NCBI RefSeq assembly: GCF_013408825.1
Contig: NZ_JACCBZ010000002.1
Coordinates: 248,001 to 312,000 of the forward strand
DNA from: Mucilaginibacter tundrae
Lineage (GTDB): Bacteria > Bacteroidota > Bacteroidia > Sphingobacteriales > Sphingobacteriaceae
Reading direction: 5' to 3'
DNA length: 64,000 bases
Shown here: positions 1 to 8,296 of the stretch, one piece after another
Position numbering within the stretch: position 1 is the first letter of the stretch
Layout: every line of letters starts with the position of its first letter
Made by a program: the position numbers and the translations under genes
The notes under the pieces: model-generated
What the model saw: only the letters and a program-made list of their open reading frames with translations
What the model was told of the DNA's origin: nothing
Database searches by the model: none

Positions 1-594
1 TTGCGGAATGTGGAACAGGGCCTTCCATTTAATCACGTGGATCAGCAAATACATTAATCCCGCTGCAGCGCCGAAACCAATCAGTGGTGAAAGGATCAGC
101 GATAAACCAATTTCTTTTGCTTTATCCCAGTTTACACCGGCACCGCCGTAGTACCAGGTAAAGGCTATACTGGCACCGATCATGGCGCCAATTAAGGTAT
201 GTGAACTTGAACACGGGATACCTAAGTACCATGTACCTAAATTCCATACTATAGAGGCAAGCAATACTGACAATACCATGCAGGCACCGACACTCACGGG
301 CAACTTCATTAATTCATCTAAGGGTAATAGCTTTAAGATACCCATGGCTACTGCTACGCCACCTAAAAATACGCCGAGGAAATTCCAGGTACCCGACCAC
401 GGAATTGCATAAATCGGTTTTAATGCTTTGGTGTAAATAACCGTAGCCACAGCGTTTGCAGTATCGTGAAAACCATTAACAAACTCAAAGCCGACAACCG
501 CCAGTAAACAAATTGCAAAAACAATTAGCAGCGATGTGCTTAGGTTAACCTCGCCAAGTAATGGTAGGGTAATAGCACTTAATACATGGAGCAT
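1..594 (-). CDS. pit: Inorganic phosphate transporter, PiT family (partial, 5' part)
   Basis: The minus strand is open from an ATG at 594 to the left edge, 198 codons without a stop, so the C-terminal part lies outside the window. The translation has the PiT signature FEFVNGFHDTANAVATVI near residue 30 and a second conserved block, CSSSHTLIGAMIGA, in the middle. Hydrophobic segments alternate with short loops, as expected for a polytopic inner-membrane permease. The family imports low-affinity inorganic phosphate with H+ or Na+. No PhoU-like partner gene is visible on this side. The family is clear; the ion coupling is not determinable here. Confidence 0.93.
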   Translation of the reverse strand, partial: MLHVLSAITLPLLGEVNLSTSLLIVFAICLLAVVGFEFVNGFHDTANAVATVIYTKALKPIYAIPWSGTWNFLGVFLGGVAVAMGILKLLPLDELMKLPVSVGACMVLSVLLASIVWNLGTWYLGIPCSSSHTLIGAMIGASIAFTWYYGGAGVNWDKAKEIGLSLILSPLIGFGAAAGLMYLLIHVIKWKALFHIPQ

Positions 595-774
595 AATTTG
601 ATTTTTTGGGTGAGCAATAGTGATTGATTAGTTTATTAATCAAAGAAATCGATATCAGGCTTATTTCACGAAAAAATCAGATTATCAAATTGTTACGTTA
701 TTCTGTAGTGTATGTTAATGGTGGGTTTGGATTTGCTTGTTGTATACTTGTCTCGGGTATCGCTGCGCTAAGCG

Positions 775-805
775 TTACTTTCTTTTGACCGTCAAAAGAA
801 AGTAA
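775..805. repeat. 15-bp-arm palindromic element in the pit-pgmB gap
   Basis: Bases 775-789 and 791-805 are perfect reverse complements around a single central base; the left arm is TTACTTTCTTTTGAC. It is followed by ACCAAAGAAA and a GC-richer tail. The same design, a palindrome followed by ACCAAA-A, occurs at 7577-7616, which suggests a dispersed intergenic family. The rest of 600-1116 shows no convincing gene. An open stretch at 848-1066 has low-quality composition and I do not call it. Confidence 0.7.
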
Positions 806-1116
806 CCAAAGAAAACTCCCGGCTGCGTTCTGATCCTACTTTGGCTTGTGCTTTTAATTGGGCCTGTGGTTGCCGGATCAGCCCTAATGCCGATTTGGAA
901 CGGTGAACGGTTGGTTTGTGCTTTACTTGGTTGCTTTTCTTTTTGTCATTGCAATGCGGTAGGTGGTGACTGGTGCATACCTCGCTCCGGCACCCGCCAC
1001 CCCGCTCCTACTTATAAACTAACCGTTGAACAATCCCACCGAATCAATATTTGTAAATTAACTTAGACGGGGTTATGAAAAAACGTTACCTTAGTGTCAA
1101 TTGTACATATAGATAA

Positions 1117-1788
1117 ATGACGACTATAAAAGCTTGCATATTTGATTTGGATGGTGTTATTGTTGACACCGCTGTTTACCATTATAAGGCCTGGAAACGC
1201 CTGGCCAACCAACTTGGCTTTGATTTTACCGAGGAACAAAACGAGAAACTGAAGGGTGTTAGCCGCACACGCAGTTTAGAACTGATATTGCAATGGGGCG
1301 GCATCAGTAAATCGCCTGCCGAGCAGGAGGAACTGGCTACGCTTAAAAATACCTGGTATGTGGAGATGATAAGCCACATGACGCCAAGCGAAATATTGCC
1401 GGGCGCGAAGGAGTTTTTGGTAGCTTGTCGTGCCGCTGGATTGAAGACGGCATTGGGTTCGGCGAGTAAAAACTCGATGATGATATTGGAGAAGGTGGAT
1501 ATTGTAAACCTGTTTGATGCCGTTATTGATGGCAACAAGGTTACCAAAGCCAAACCCGACCCGGAAGTGTTTTTGAAAGGCGCTGAGGCTGTTGGTGTTT
1601 CGCCGGCGGAATGCGTGGTTTTTGAAGATGCCATCGCGGGTGTTGAGGCTGCTATTACAGGCGGGATGAAGGCTGTGGGAATTGGTTCGCCGGAGGTTTT
1701 GGGCGAGGCTGATTTGGTGGTGAGCGGGTTGAATGAGATGAGTTTGGAGAAGTTGAACGCATTAGCCCCACCCAACCCTCCCCGGTAG
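1117..1788 (+). CDS. pgmB: Beta-phosphoglucomutase (HAD superfamily)
   Basis: This 223-residue protein has the HAD nucleophile motif FDLDGV, with D10 as phosphorylated aspartate and D12 as acid/base, a helical cap, and the late motif VVFEDAIAGVEAA that is typical of beta-phosphoglucomutases. It should convert beta-D-glucose 1-phosphate to glucose 6-phosphate in the cytoplasm. It lies directly upstream of a GH65 phosphorylase that would release its substrate, so the pair forms a complete route from maltose into glycolysis. The last residues, APPNPPR, and the stop codon are encoded by a dispersed repeat beginning at 1764, so the native C-terminus has probably been replaced. Confidence 0.93.
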   Translation: MTTIKACIFDLDGVIVDTAVYHYKAWKRLANQLGFDFTEEQNEKLKGVSRTRSLELILQWGGISKSPAEQEELATLKNTWYVEMISHMTPSEILPGAKEFLVACRAAGLKTALGSASKNSMMILEKVDIVNLFDAVIDGNKVTKAKPDPEVFLKGAEAVGVSPAECVVFEDAIAGVEAAITGGMKAVGIGSPEVLGEADLVVSGLNEMSLEKLNALAPPNPPR

Positions 1789-1883
1789 GGAGGGCTTTAT
1801 GCCATGGCTTATATAACAGAGTATAAATAGATTAACATGCCAAATCAAAAGTCTCCCCTACCGGGGGAGATTTAGAGGGGGCT
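1764..1883. repeat. Composite intergenic repeat, copy 1 (full length)
   Basis: The element starts AGCCCCACCCAACCCTCCCC and ends GAGATTTAGAGGGGGCT. It has two GC-rich hairpin-forming halves (CCCTCCCCGGTAGGGAGGG and CTCCCCTACCGGGGGAG) separated by an AT-rich middle. An inverted copy with the same two ends lies at 59724-59816, and the right half alone recurs inside ftsK at 39472-39508. Here it overlaps the 3' end of pgmB and ends 9 bp before the GH65 start codon, so it would be transcribed within the operon. Confidence 0.85.
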
Positions 1884-1892
1884 TATAGGGTT

Positions 1893-4196
1893 ATGAAAGA
1901 TTACATTAAAATAGACGAGTGGAAAATTATTGAAGAGGGTTTTGATCCTAATCATAATAAGGTATCCGAAAGTATATTTAGTCTGGGCAATGGCCGGATG
2001 GGTCAGCGGGCTAATTTTGAGGAAGCTTATAGCGGCGAAACCCTGCAGGGTAATTACGTGGCCGGCGTTTATTATAACGATAAAACCCGCGTGGGCTGGT
2101 GGAAAAATGGTTACCCGGAGTACTTTAGTAAAGTAATTAACGCTGCCAACTGGATAGGTATTGATGTGGTGATAGACGGCGTACAATTGGATCTGGCTAA
2201 ATGCGAGATCAGCAGTTTCCGCAGGGAATTGAACATGCAGGAGGGTTATTTGAAACGTAACTTCACGGCAAAGAACACTGCGGGCAAAGAGGTTGAGGTT
2301 GAATCGATACGTTTTTGCAGCATGGTTGATGACGAAGCTGGTGCTATAAAATATACCATCACCCCAAAAAACTTTAGCGGCAGCATTACGGCAACGCCTT
2401 TTATTGATGGCGATGTGGTAAACCAGGATGCTAATTATGATGAAAAGTTTTGGGACGAGATCGGCAAAGAAAGCTTTACAAACGGCGGCCTAGTTCATCT
2501 TAAAACCAAAAAAACAGGTTTTGATGTGGTTACAGGGATGTTGTATAGCATTACACAAAATGACTCGATAGTAACGGCATCCGCAGAATCTATAGAAAAA
2601 GAAAAATACATAGGCGCTAAGGTTGTATTGCAGGCCCAACAAGGTGAGGCAATCACGGTTTATAAATACGCCGCTAACTTGTCGTCGCAAAACCACCCGG
2701 TTGAGCAATTGGCTGCTAAGCTGAAGGAAACATTGGATCGCGTGAGCAAAAAAGGTTTCGATACCATGTTGAGCGAACAAGCTAATGCCTGGGCAGCCAA
2801 ATGGAAACACAACGATATTATTATTGAGGGTGATGCATCGGCACAGCAAGGCATCAGGTTCAACATATTCCAGTTGAACCAAACCTATACCGGCCAGGAT
2901 GATCGTTTGAACATTGGCCCGAAAGGGTTTACCGGCGAGAAATACGGCGGTGTTACTTATTGGGATACCGAAGCGTATTGTGTGCCTTTCTACCTATCGA
3001 CCGCCGAGCAGCAGGTGACTAAAAACCTCTTATTATATCGATATAAACAACTTCCGCAGGCTTATGAAAATGCGGCTATGCTGGGTTTTGGGAATGGCGC
3101 GGCACTGTACCCTATGGTGAGCATCAACGGGTTGGAATGCCATAACGAGTGGGAAATTACCTTTGAGGAATTGCACCGTAACGGGGCAATGGCTTACGCG
3201 ATATATAATTATGTTAGATATACTGCTGACGAAAGCTATTTGGTTGATTTCGGGTTGGAAGTACTGATAGGGATCGCGCGGTTTTGGTCGCAACGGGTTA
3301 GCTGGTCAGAAGCTAAACAACAGTATGTGATGCTGGGTATTACCGGGCCTAATGAGTATGAGAATAACGTAAATAACAACTGGTATACCAATACTTTGGC
3401 TTGCTGGTGCATGCAATACACCACAGAGGTTATTGAGAAAGTTAAAGGTTTGGACGAAGCGAAATATAAGGCGCTGATTGCCAAGCTTAACTTTAACGAA
3501 CAGGACGAAACCAATAAATTTATCCACATCATCGAGAATATGTATTTCCCGTATGACGAAAAGCACAGGGTGTTTATGCAGCAGGATGGTTATTTGGATA
3601 AGGAACAGATATTAGTTAAAGATCTGCCGGCATCTGATCGTCCGCTGAACCAGAAATGGAGCTGGGACAGGATCTTGAGGTCGTGTTTTATTAAACAGGC
3701 TGATGTTTTGCAGGGAATCTATTTCTTCGAGGATCAATATGATATTGAAACCATCCGCAGGAATTATGATTTTTATGAGCCGAGGACGGTGCATGAGTCG
3801 TCGTTGTCACCATGTCTGCACGCTATTATAGCCGCTAAATTGGGTGATGAGGCAAGGGCTTACGAGTTTTACCTGCGTACCGCCCGTTTGGACCTGGATG
3901 ATTACAATAACGATACCGAGGATGGCTGTCACATCACCTCGATGGCGGGTACCTGGATGACGGTTGTGGAAGGTTTTGCGGGGATGCGTGTGCATGACGG
4001 GAAGTTATCGTTCAGGCCGTTTTTGCCGGGTAAATGGCAATCGTTCTCGTTCAATATTGGGTTCCGTGGGGCTTTGCTGAATATTAAGGTGAGTAAAAAA
4101 GGCGTATTAGTTAAAAATCTGTCGGATACTGAAGCTACTATTTTGGTGGATGATAAGCAGTCGCCGGTAAAGGCGAATAGCGAGGTATATATTTAA
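1893..4196 (+). CDS. Glycoside hydrolase family 65, probable maltose phosphorylase
   Basis: The 767-residue protein matches GH65 phosphorylases over its whole length: an N-terminal super-sandwich domain opening with SLGNGRMGQRANFEE, then an (alpha/alpha)6 barrel. The catalytic acid lies in ITGPNEYENNVNNNWYTN, with E488 as the expected general acid. There is no signal peptide, so it works in the cytoplasm. The reaction is phosphorolysis of an alpha-glucoside, most likely maltose, to beta-glucose 1-phosphate and glucose. pgmB upstream, and an amylase-family enzyme and an MFS sugar importer downstream, support maltose. Trehalose or kojibiose phosphorylase specificity cannot be excluded from sequence alone. 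Confidence 0.9.
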   Translation: MKDYIKIDEWKIIEEGFDPNHNKVSESIFSLGNGRMGQRANFEEAYSGETLQGNYVAGVYYNDKTRVGWWKNGYPEYFSKVINAANWIGIDVVIDGVQLDLAKCEISSFRRELNMQEGYLKRNFTAKNTAGKEVEVESIRFCSMVDDEAGAIKYTITPKNFSGSITATPFIDGDVVNQDANYDEKFWDEIGKESFTNGGLVHLKTKKTGFDVVTGMLYSITQNDSIVTASAESIEKEKYIGAKVVLQAQQGEAITVYKYAANLSSQNHPVEQLAAKLKETLDRVSKKGFDTMLSEQANAWAAKWKHNDIIIEGDASAQQGIRFNIFQLNQTYTGQDDRLNIGPKGFTGEKYGGVTYWDTEAYCVPFYLSTAEQQVTKNLLLYRYKQLPQAYENAAMLGFGNGAALYPMVSINGLECHNEWEITFEELHRNGAMAYAIYNYVRYTADESYLVDFGLEVLIGIARFWSQRVSWSEAKQQYVMLGITGPNEYENNVNNNWYTNTLACWCMQYTTEVIEKVKGLDEAKYKALIAKLNFNEQDETNKFIHIIENMYFPYDEKHRVFMQQDGYLDKEQILVKDLPASDRPLNQKWSWDRILRSCFIKQADVLQGIYFFEDQYDIETIRRNYDFYEPRTVHESSLSPCLHAIIAAKLGDEARAYEFYLRTARLDLDDYNNDTEDGCHITSMAGTWMTVVEGFAGMRVHDGKLSFRPFLPGKWQSFSFNIGFRGALLNIKVSKKGVLVKNLSDTEATILVDDKQSPVKANSEVYI

Positions 4197-4263
4197 AATA
4201 AGCTTGTATTTGAGAGAGGTTTTAGCATAGAACACACCCCTCCCAATGCACTGGCTCATGCGC

Positions 4264-4279
4264 CCCCTCTCGAGAGGGG
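4264..4279. repeat. Perfect 16-bp palindrome before the GH13 gene
   Basis: CCCCTCTCGAGAGGGG is perfectly self-complementary and ends 16 bp before the GH13 start codon. It lies inside a repeat-like spacer between the GH65 and GH13 genes that begins with CACCCCTCCC. In the operon mRNA it could form a hairpin next to the ribosome entry site. No dedicated promoter was seen in this gap. Confidence 0.5.
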
Positions 4280-4295
4280 AACTAAAACCAACTGA

Positions 4296-6008
4296 ATGGC
4301 TTTTCCCGATCATAAACTTATTATTTACCAATTATTGCCGCGTTTGTTTGGCAATGCGAATACTACTAACAAATACTACGGCTCGGTTGAAGAAAACGGC
4401 TCTGGCAAGTTTAATGATATTAATGAAAAGGCCTTAGCCGGAATTAAATCTTTAGGCATTACCCATATTTTTTATACCGGGATTATCGAGCACGCTACCA
4501 TGACAGATCATTCCCAATTCGGGATCAAAATTGATGACCCGGATGTGGTGAAGGGTCGGGCGGGATCGCCGTATGCGGTGAAGGATTATTATGATGTTGA
4601 CCCTGACCTGGCGGTTAATGTTGCTAACCGCATGGCAGAGTTTGAGGCCATGGTGAAGCGTACGCATGATGCCGGGCTGAAAGTAATTATCGATTTTATC
4701 CCGAATCATGTATCACGTACTTATGCTTCGGATGTTAAGCCGGATGGTGTTAAGGATATTGGCGAGGGTGATGACGTGAGTAAATCTTTCGACCCCAAAA
4801 ATGATTTTTATTACATAGCCGGGCAGGCTTTTCAAGTTCCTCAGGGTTATAATCCCGGTGGGGATGAGTTTAAAAGTACGCTGAAGGACGGGCTTTTTGA
4901 GGAGAACCCCGCAAAGGCCACTGGTAATGATGTCTTCAGCGCCTCGCCTTCTATTAATGACTGGTTCGAGACTGTTAAACTAAACTACGGCGTTGATTAT
5001 TTATCTAATCACAGAACGTACTTCGACCCGGTACCGCCGCTTTGGGAGAAGCTGTTTGAAATATTAGATTATTGGGCGAAGAAAGGTGTGGATGGGTTCC
5101 GTTGCGACATGATCGAAATGGTGCCGGTGGAGTTTTGGGGTTGGCTGATACCGAAATTGAAAGCTGTTTATCCTGATTTGATCTTTATTGGCGAGGCTTA
5201 CCAGGTTTGGCAGTACGGCCGTTATATTTTTGACGGTAAGTTTGATTACCTGTACGATAAAGTTGGTTTGTATGATGGATTGAAAAAGCTCATCCGCAAC
5301 GAGGACAATGCTACTACATGGGATATTAACAGCGTTTGGAACCACCAATGCGTTAACATGGATGCCAATATGCTGCGCTTTTTGGAGAACCATGATGAAG
5401 AACGCATTGCCAACCCGGTGTTCGCGGGGAATGCCTGGCTGGCTGTGCCGGGGATGATCGTTACGGCTACTTTAAATGTGGGGCCGGTGATGGTTTATTC
5501 GGGGCAGGAAGTTGGGGAGCCTGCGGGGCATTCGATGGGGTTTAGTAGCGATACACGCACCAGTATATTTGACTATTGCGGCGTACCTGAGCATCAAAAA
5601 TGGCTGAGTAATGGTAATTATGATGGCGGGCTTTTATCCGAAGATCAAAGACACCTGCGTAGTTTCTATTCTAAATTATTAAATGTTACCCGAAGCAGCG
5701 ATGCTTTGCGCATTGGTAAGTTTTACGAGTTGATGGTGGCTAATGAGCATCAGCCCGGCTTTAATACGCGGCTGTATATTTATTTGCGGTATACGGATAG
5801 CCAGCGGGTGTTGGTGGTTGCTAATTTTAACCGGAACGAGCAAAATATTACCATAAAACTGCCTGATGACCTGCTTAATCAATTAACTATCAGCGGATCT
5901 GTACAATTTACCGACTTACTAAGCGATACAAAATACACCTCTAACAACATCGTCGAAGGTGTTAGTATTTCGTTACCGGCTACGAGCGGATTATTGTTGG
6001 AATTTTAA
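4296..6008 (+). CDS. Alpha-amylase family enzyme (GH13), cytoplasmic
   Basis: All GH13 conserved regions are visible in this 570-residue protein. Region I is VIIDFIPNH near residue 130. Region II is GFRCDM with nucleophile D271. Region III is FIGEAY with acid/base E300. Region IV is FLENHDEE with D367. No signal peptide is present, which points to intracellular processing of imported maltodextrins and fits its place between a maltose phosphorylase and a sugar importer. A C-terminal beta domain is suggested by the last 90 residues. Exact specificity (maltogenic amylase, alpha-glucosidase or glucan transferase) is not readable. The ATG at 4296 is chosen because homology starts within 10 residues of it. 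Confidence 0.9.
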   Translation: MAFPDHKLIIYQLLPRLFGNANTTNKYYGSVEENGSGKFNDINEKALAGIKSLGITHIFYTGIIEHATMTDHSQFGIKIDDPDVVKGRAGSPYAVKDYYDVDPDLAVNVANRMAEFEAMVKRTHDAGLKVIIDFIPNHVSRTYASDVKPDGVKDIGEGDDVSKSFDPKNDFYYIAGQAFQVPQGYNPGGDEFKSTLKDGLFEENPAKATGNDVFSASPSINDWFETVKLNYGVDYLSNHRTYFDPVPPLWEKLFEILDYWAKKGVDGFRCDMIEMVPVEFWGWLIPKLKAVYPDLIFIGEAYQVWQYGRYIFDGKFDYLYDKVGLYDGLKKLIRNEDNATTWDINSVWNHQCVNMDANMLRFLENHDEERIANPVFAGNAWLAVPGMIVTATLNVGPVMVYSGQEVGEPAGHSMGFSSDTRTSIFDYCGVPEHQKWLSNGNYDGGLLSEDQRHLRSFYSKLLNVTRSSDALRIGKFYELMVANEHQPGFNTRLYIYLRYTDSQRVLVVANFNRNEQNITIKLPDDLLNQLTISGSVQFTDLLSDTKYTSNNIVEGVSISLPATSGLLLEF

Positions 6009-6066
6009 GATATATTAGTTTAATTGCTCCCACCAATTAGTGATCAAACTATTGAACCAATAAATT

Positions 6067-7461
6067 ATGGCAACTCGCATTATCGTTCCTAAGCCAAGGC
6101 TTTCGTTTTGGCAAATTTGGAACATGAGCTTCGGCTTTTTAGGTATACAATTTGGTTTCGCCCTGCAAACGGGATATGCCAGTCGTATACTCGAAACCTT
6201 TGGTGCCGATGTGGGTAATATCTCCCTTTTTTGGCTCGCCGCGCCACTTACGGGCATGATCATTCAGCCGATCATCGGGCATTATAGCGACCGTACCTGG
6301 AACCGCCTTGGCCGTCGCCGACCATATTTTTTAACAGGGGCTTTGCTTTCGGGCGTGGCTTTATGCTTTTTGCCCAACTCGTCAGGCTTGGCGTTTTTGA
6401 TCCCTCCTATTATTGTGGGTGCGGGCATGCTGATGCTGATGGATGCCTCGTTCAACGTGGCGATGGAGCCGTTCAGGGCTTTGGTTGCGGATAATTTGCC
6501 GGATAGTCAGCATAATATTGGCTTCTCCTTACAAACCTGTTTAATTGGCGTGGGCGCTATAGTGGGTTCGGCTTTGCCATCTGTTTTGGTGGATTGGTTC
6601 CATGTGCCCTCGGTTGCGGCTAAGGGTATCGTACCGGATAATTTATTATATTCTTTCTACTTCGGCGGGATCGTTCTCATAGCTTGTATTGTGTGGACTG
6701 TAGTTAAAACCAAGGAATACCCGCCTGAAGTTTATGCCACTTTCCACGAAGACGAACCTGTGGAAACCGTTAAAAAAAGCGGCATCTCCGAATTTATATA
6801 CGACCTGAAAAACATGCCTAAAACCATGAAACAGCTGGGCGTGGTGCAGTTTTTCTCGTGGTTCGCATTGTTCTCTATGTGGGTGTTTACCACCCCGGCT
6901 ATCGCGGCGCATGTGTACCATATTGCCGAAGGCGACACCTCATCCAAAGGTTTTAACGATGCCGGTAACTGGGTGGGCACCATGTTTGGCGTGTATAACG
7001 CGGTTTCGGCTATTTACGCTTTGTCGTTGCCGTGGATAGTGAAACGGATCAACCGTAAACGTACGCACGCGTTCTCGCTGGCTATGGGGGGTATCGGGTT
7101 GATCTCGATATTCTTTATCCACAACCACTATTTATTATTACTGCCGATGGTAGGCGTAGGTTTAGCCTGGGGAAGTATTTTGGCTATGCCTTATGCTATC
7201 CTTTCCAGTTCTATTCCCGCTAAAAAGATCGGCATCTATATGGGTCTGTTCAATTTCTTCATCACCTTTCCGCAGATCGTTAACAGCTTAACAGGCAGTT
7301 TGATTATCAAGTATGTGTTTAACAGTCAGGCCATTTATGGTTTGGTTATGGCCGGGGTGTTTATGTTTTTGGCTGCGCTTTCAGTATTGTTTGTAGAGGA
7401 TAGTAAGAAGATCAATATCATTGAAACCGGGCTTGAACCGGAGAGTAAGACTTTAGTATAG
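6067..7461 (+). CDS. MFS sugar transporter, SLC45/maltose-type
   Basis: The 464-residue polytopic protein has about 12 membrane spans. The MFS loop motif between spans 2 and 3 reads GHYSDRTWNRLGRRRPY, the form seen in the SLC45-like sugar:H+ symporters that accompany maltose phosphorylase in Bacteroidota. It is the last gene of the pgmB-GH65-GH13 block, 58 bp after the amylase gene, and most likely imports maltose across the inner membrane. No SusC/SusD outer-membrane pair is nearby, so outer-membrane uptake must be handled elsewhere. Confidence 0.88.
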   Translation: MATRIIVPKPRLSFWQIWNMSFGFLGIQFGFALQTGYASRILETFGADVGNISLFWLAAPLTGMIIQPIIGHYSDRTWNRLGRRRPYFLTGALLSGVALCFLPNSSGLAFLIPPIIVGAGMLMLMDASFNVAMEPFRALVADNLPDSQHNIGFSLQTCLIGVGAIVGSALPSVLVDWFHVPSVAAKGIVPDNLLYSFYFGGIVLIACIVWTVVKTKEYPPEVYATFHEDEPVETVKKSGISEFIYDLKNMPKTMKQLGVVQFFSWFALFSMWVFTTPAIAAHVYHIAEGDTSSKGFNDAGNWVGTMFGVYNAVSAIYALSLPWIVKRINRKRTHAFSLAMGGIGLISIFFIHNHYLLLLPMVGVGLAWGSILAMPYAILSSSIPAKKIGIYMGLFNFFITFPQIVNSLTGSLIIKYVFNSQAIYGLVMAGVFMFLAALSVLFVEDSKKINIIETGLEPESKTLV

Positions 7462-7576
7462 TTCCAGGTGGGTTGGGTGTCACACTCAGCATAGTCGAAG
7501 TGCGTGCGTCGGGTTTTGGGAAGATATTTTCGTTTTAATGAAATGTTTCTCGCCGCTCATTGCCGCGGCAGGGCTA

Positions 7577-7616
7577 GTCCTTTTGTCTTGAAACAAAAGG
7601 ACCAAAAATTCAAGAC
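7577..7616. repeat. Interleaved double-hairpin repeat downstream of the maltose block
   Basis: Two inverted repeats interlock. GTCCTTTTGT (7577-7586) pairs with 7593-7602, and GTCTTGAA (7585-7592) pairs with TTCAAGAC (7609-7616). Because they overlap, only one stem can form at a time, or both form a pseudoknot-like fold. The layout, a palindrome followed by ACCAAAAA, parallels 775-805. I recall closely similar sequences between genes in other Sphingobacteria, but this needs a search. Confidence 0.65.
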
Positions 7617-8021
7617 AGTCCGAAGGCTTCTTTGCGCACGGGGCCTTTGCCCTGCAAAACGGTCAGAACCGGGGCTGGAATCTTTTTACGCCTTTGCTTC
7701 GCCGCGCTTTGCCTGCGCTTCAGTAAAAATTTCCTATGCCCTGCTGCCGCACCGGCCGGCATTGTTCTGCCCGTTTTTGGCTGAAGCTGTCGGACTGACT
7801 GGGGTTGGGGGTTCATAAATCACTCCATGGGCCTGCTCGTTTTCCCTGATTTAGGCTGAAACTTCCTGCTGTCGGGGTTGTGGGTTGGGTGCGGTTTTTC
7901 GTTGGGTGTTTGCGGGCTTCTTTTCTTTTTGTCATTGCGAGGAGGAACGACGTGGCAATCTCGTAGCTGTGTAGGGCGGACTCAAAAGCGGGACGCTTGC
8001 GGTAGCTGGGGAATTGAAAAA
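7617..8021. other. Gene-free stretch between the maltose block and the R-M-like operon
   Basis: There is no credible gene here. The DNA is GC-rich and low in coding character, and looks like the tail of the repeat that begins at 7577. At 7931-7962 lies GTCATTGCGAGGAGGAACGA followed by CGTGGCAATCTC, the first half of a well-known dispersed inverted repeat. The matching second half is absent, so it is truncated or solitary. The composition changes sharply to AT-rich at about 8010, where the next operon ends. Confidence 0.5.
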
Positions 8022-8294
8022 TTATAAATTTACTATAACATTTTTTTGCTCTTGATTAAAAAGTACATATGATTTTAACGAAGCAATTCCATTAACTACA
8101 TGTAAATCTTTGACATGTTGCAAACTTGGAGTCGATTCATATTCCTCTTTACTGTCAAACCTCACATATCCGTTGTAATCAAATAAAATACCAGGAAAGT
8201 GTTTTAAATGATGATACCATAACCCGTCTTTCCTATACAAACTATGCCTCACTTTGAAATTTAGACCTTCATTTATTTTTTTTCCTGTAATCAT
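8022..8294 (-). CDS. Small protein of unknown function, last gene of the R-M-like operon
   Basis: The gene encodes 90 residues and starts 2 bp after the stop of the GHKL ATPase gene, so it is almost certainly co-translated with it. It is not hydrophobic and has no signal peptide. A conspicuous stretch is WYHHLKHFPGILFDYNGYV (residues about 27-45), rich in aromatic and histidine residues and followed by an acidic segment. I do not recognise a named family. A role as DNA-reading or adaptor subunit of the methyltransferase/nuclease/ATPase set is possible from context only. Codon use is AT-rich like the rest of the operon. Confidence 0.72.
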   Translation of the reverse strand: MITGKKINEGLNFKVRHSLYRKDGLWYHHLKHFPGILFDYNGYVRFDSKEEYESTPSLQHVKDLHVVNGIASLKSYVLFNQEQKNVIVNL

Positions 8295-8296
8295 AC

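Noticed and set aside
182..412. Plus-strand open frame inside the pit gene
   Set aside because: It is antisense to a well-conserved phosphate permease and has no family features.
848..1066. 72-residue plus-strand open frame in the pit-pgmB gap
   Set aside because: Cys/Trp-rich composition, no recognisable domain, and it lies in the tail of a dispersed repeat.
7504..7818. Open frames on both strands in the GC-rich gap after the MFS gene
   Set aside because: They cover the interleaved-hairpin repeat and its tail; both strands are open by composition and neither reads like a protein.
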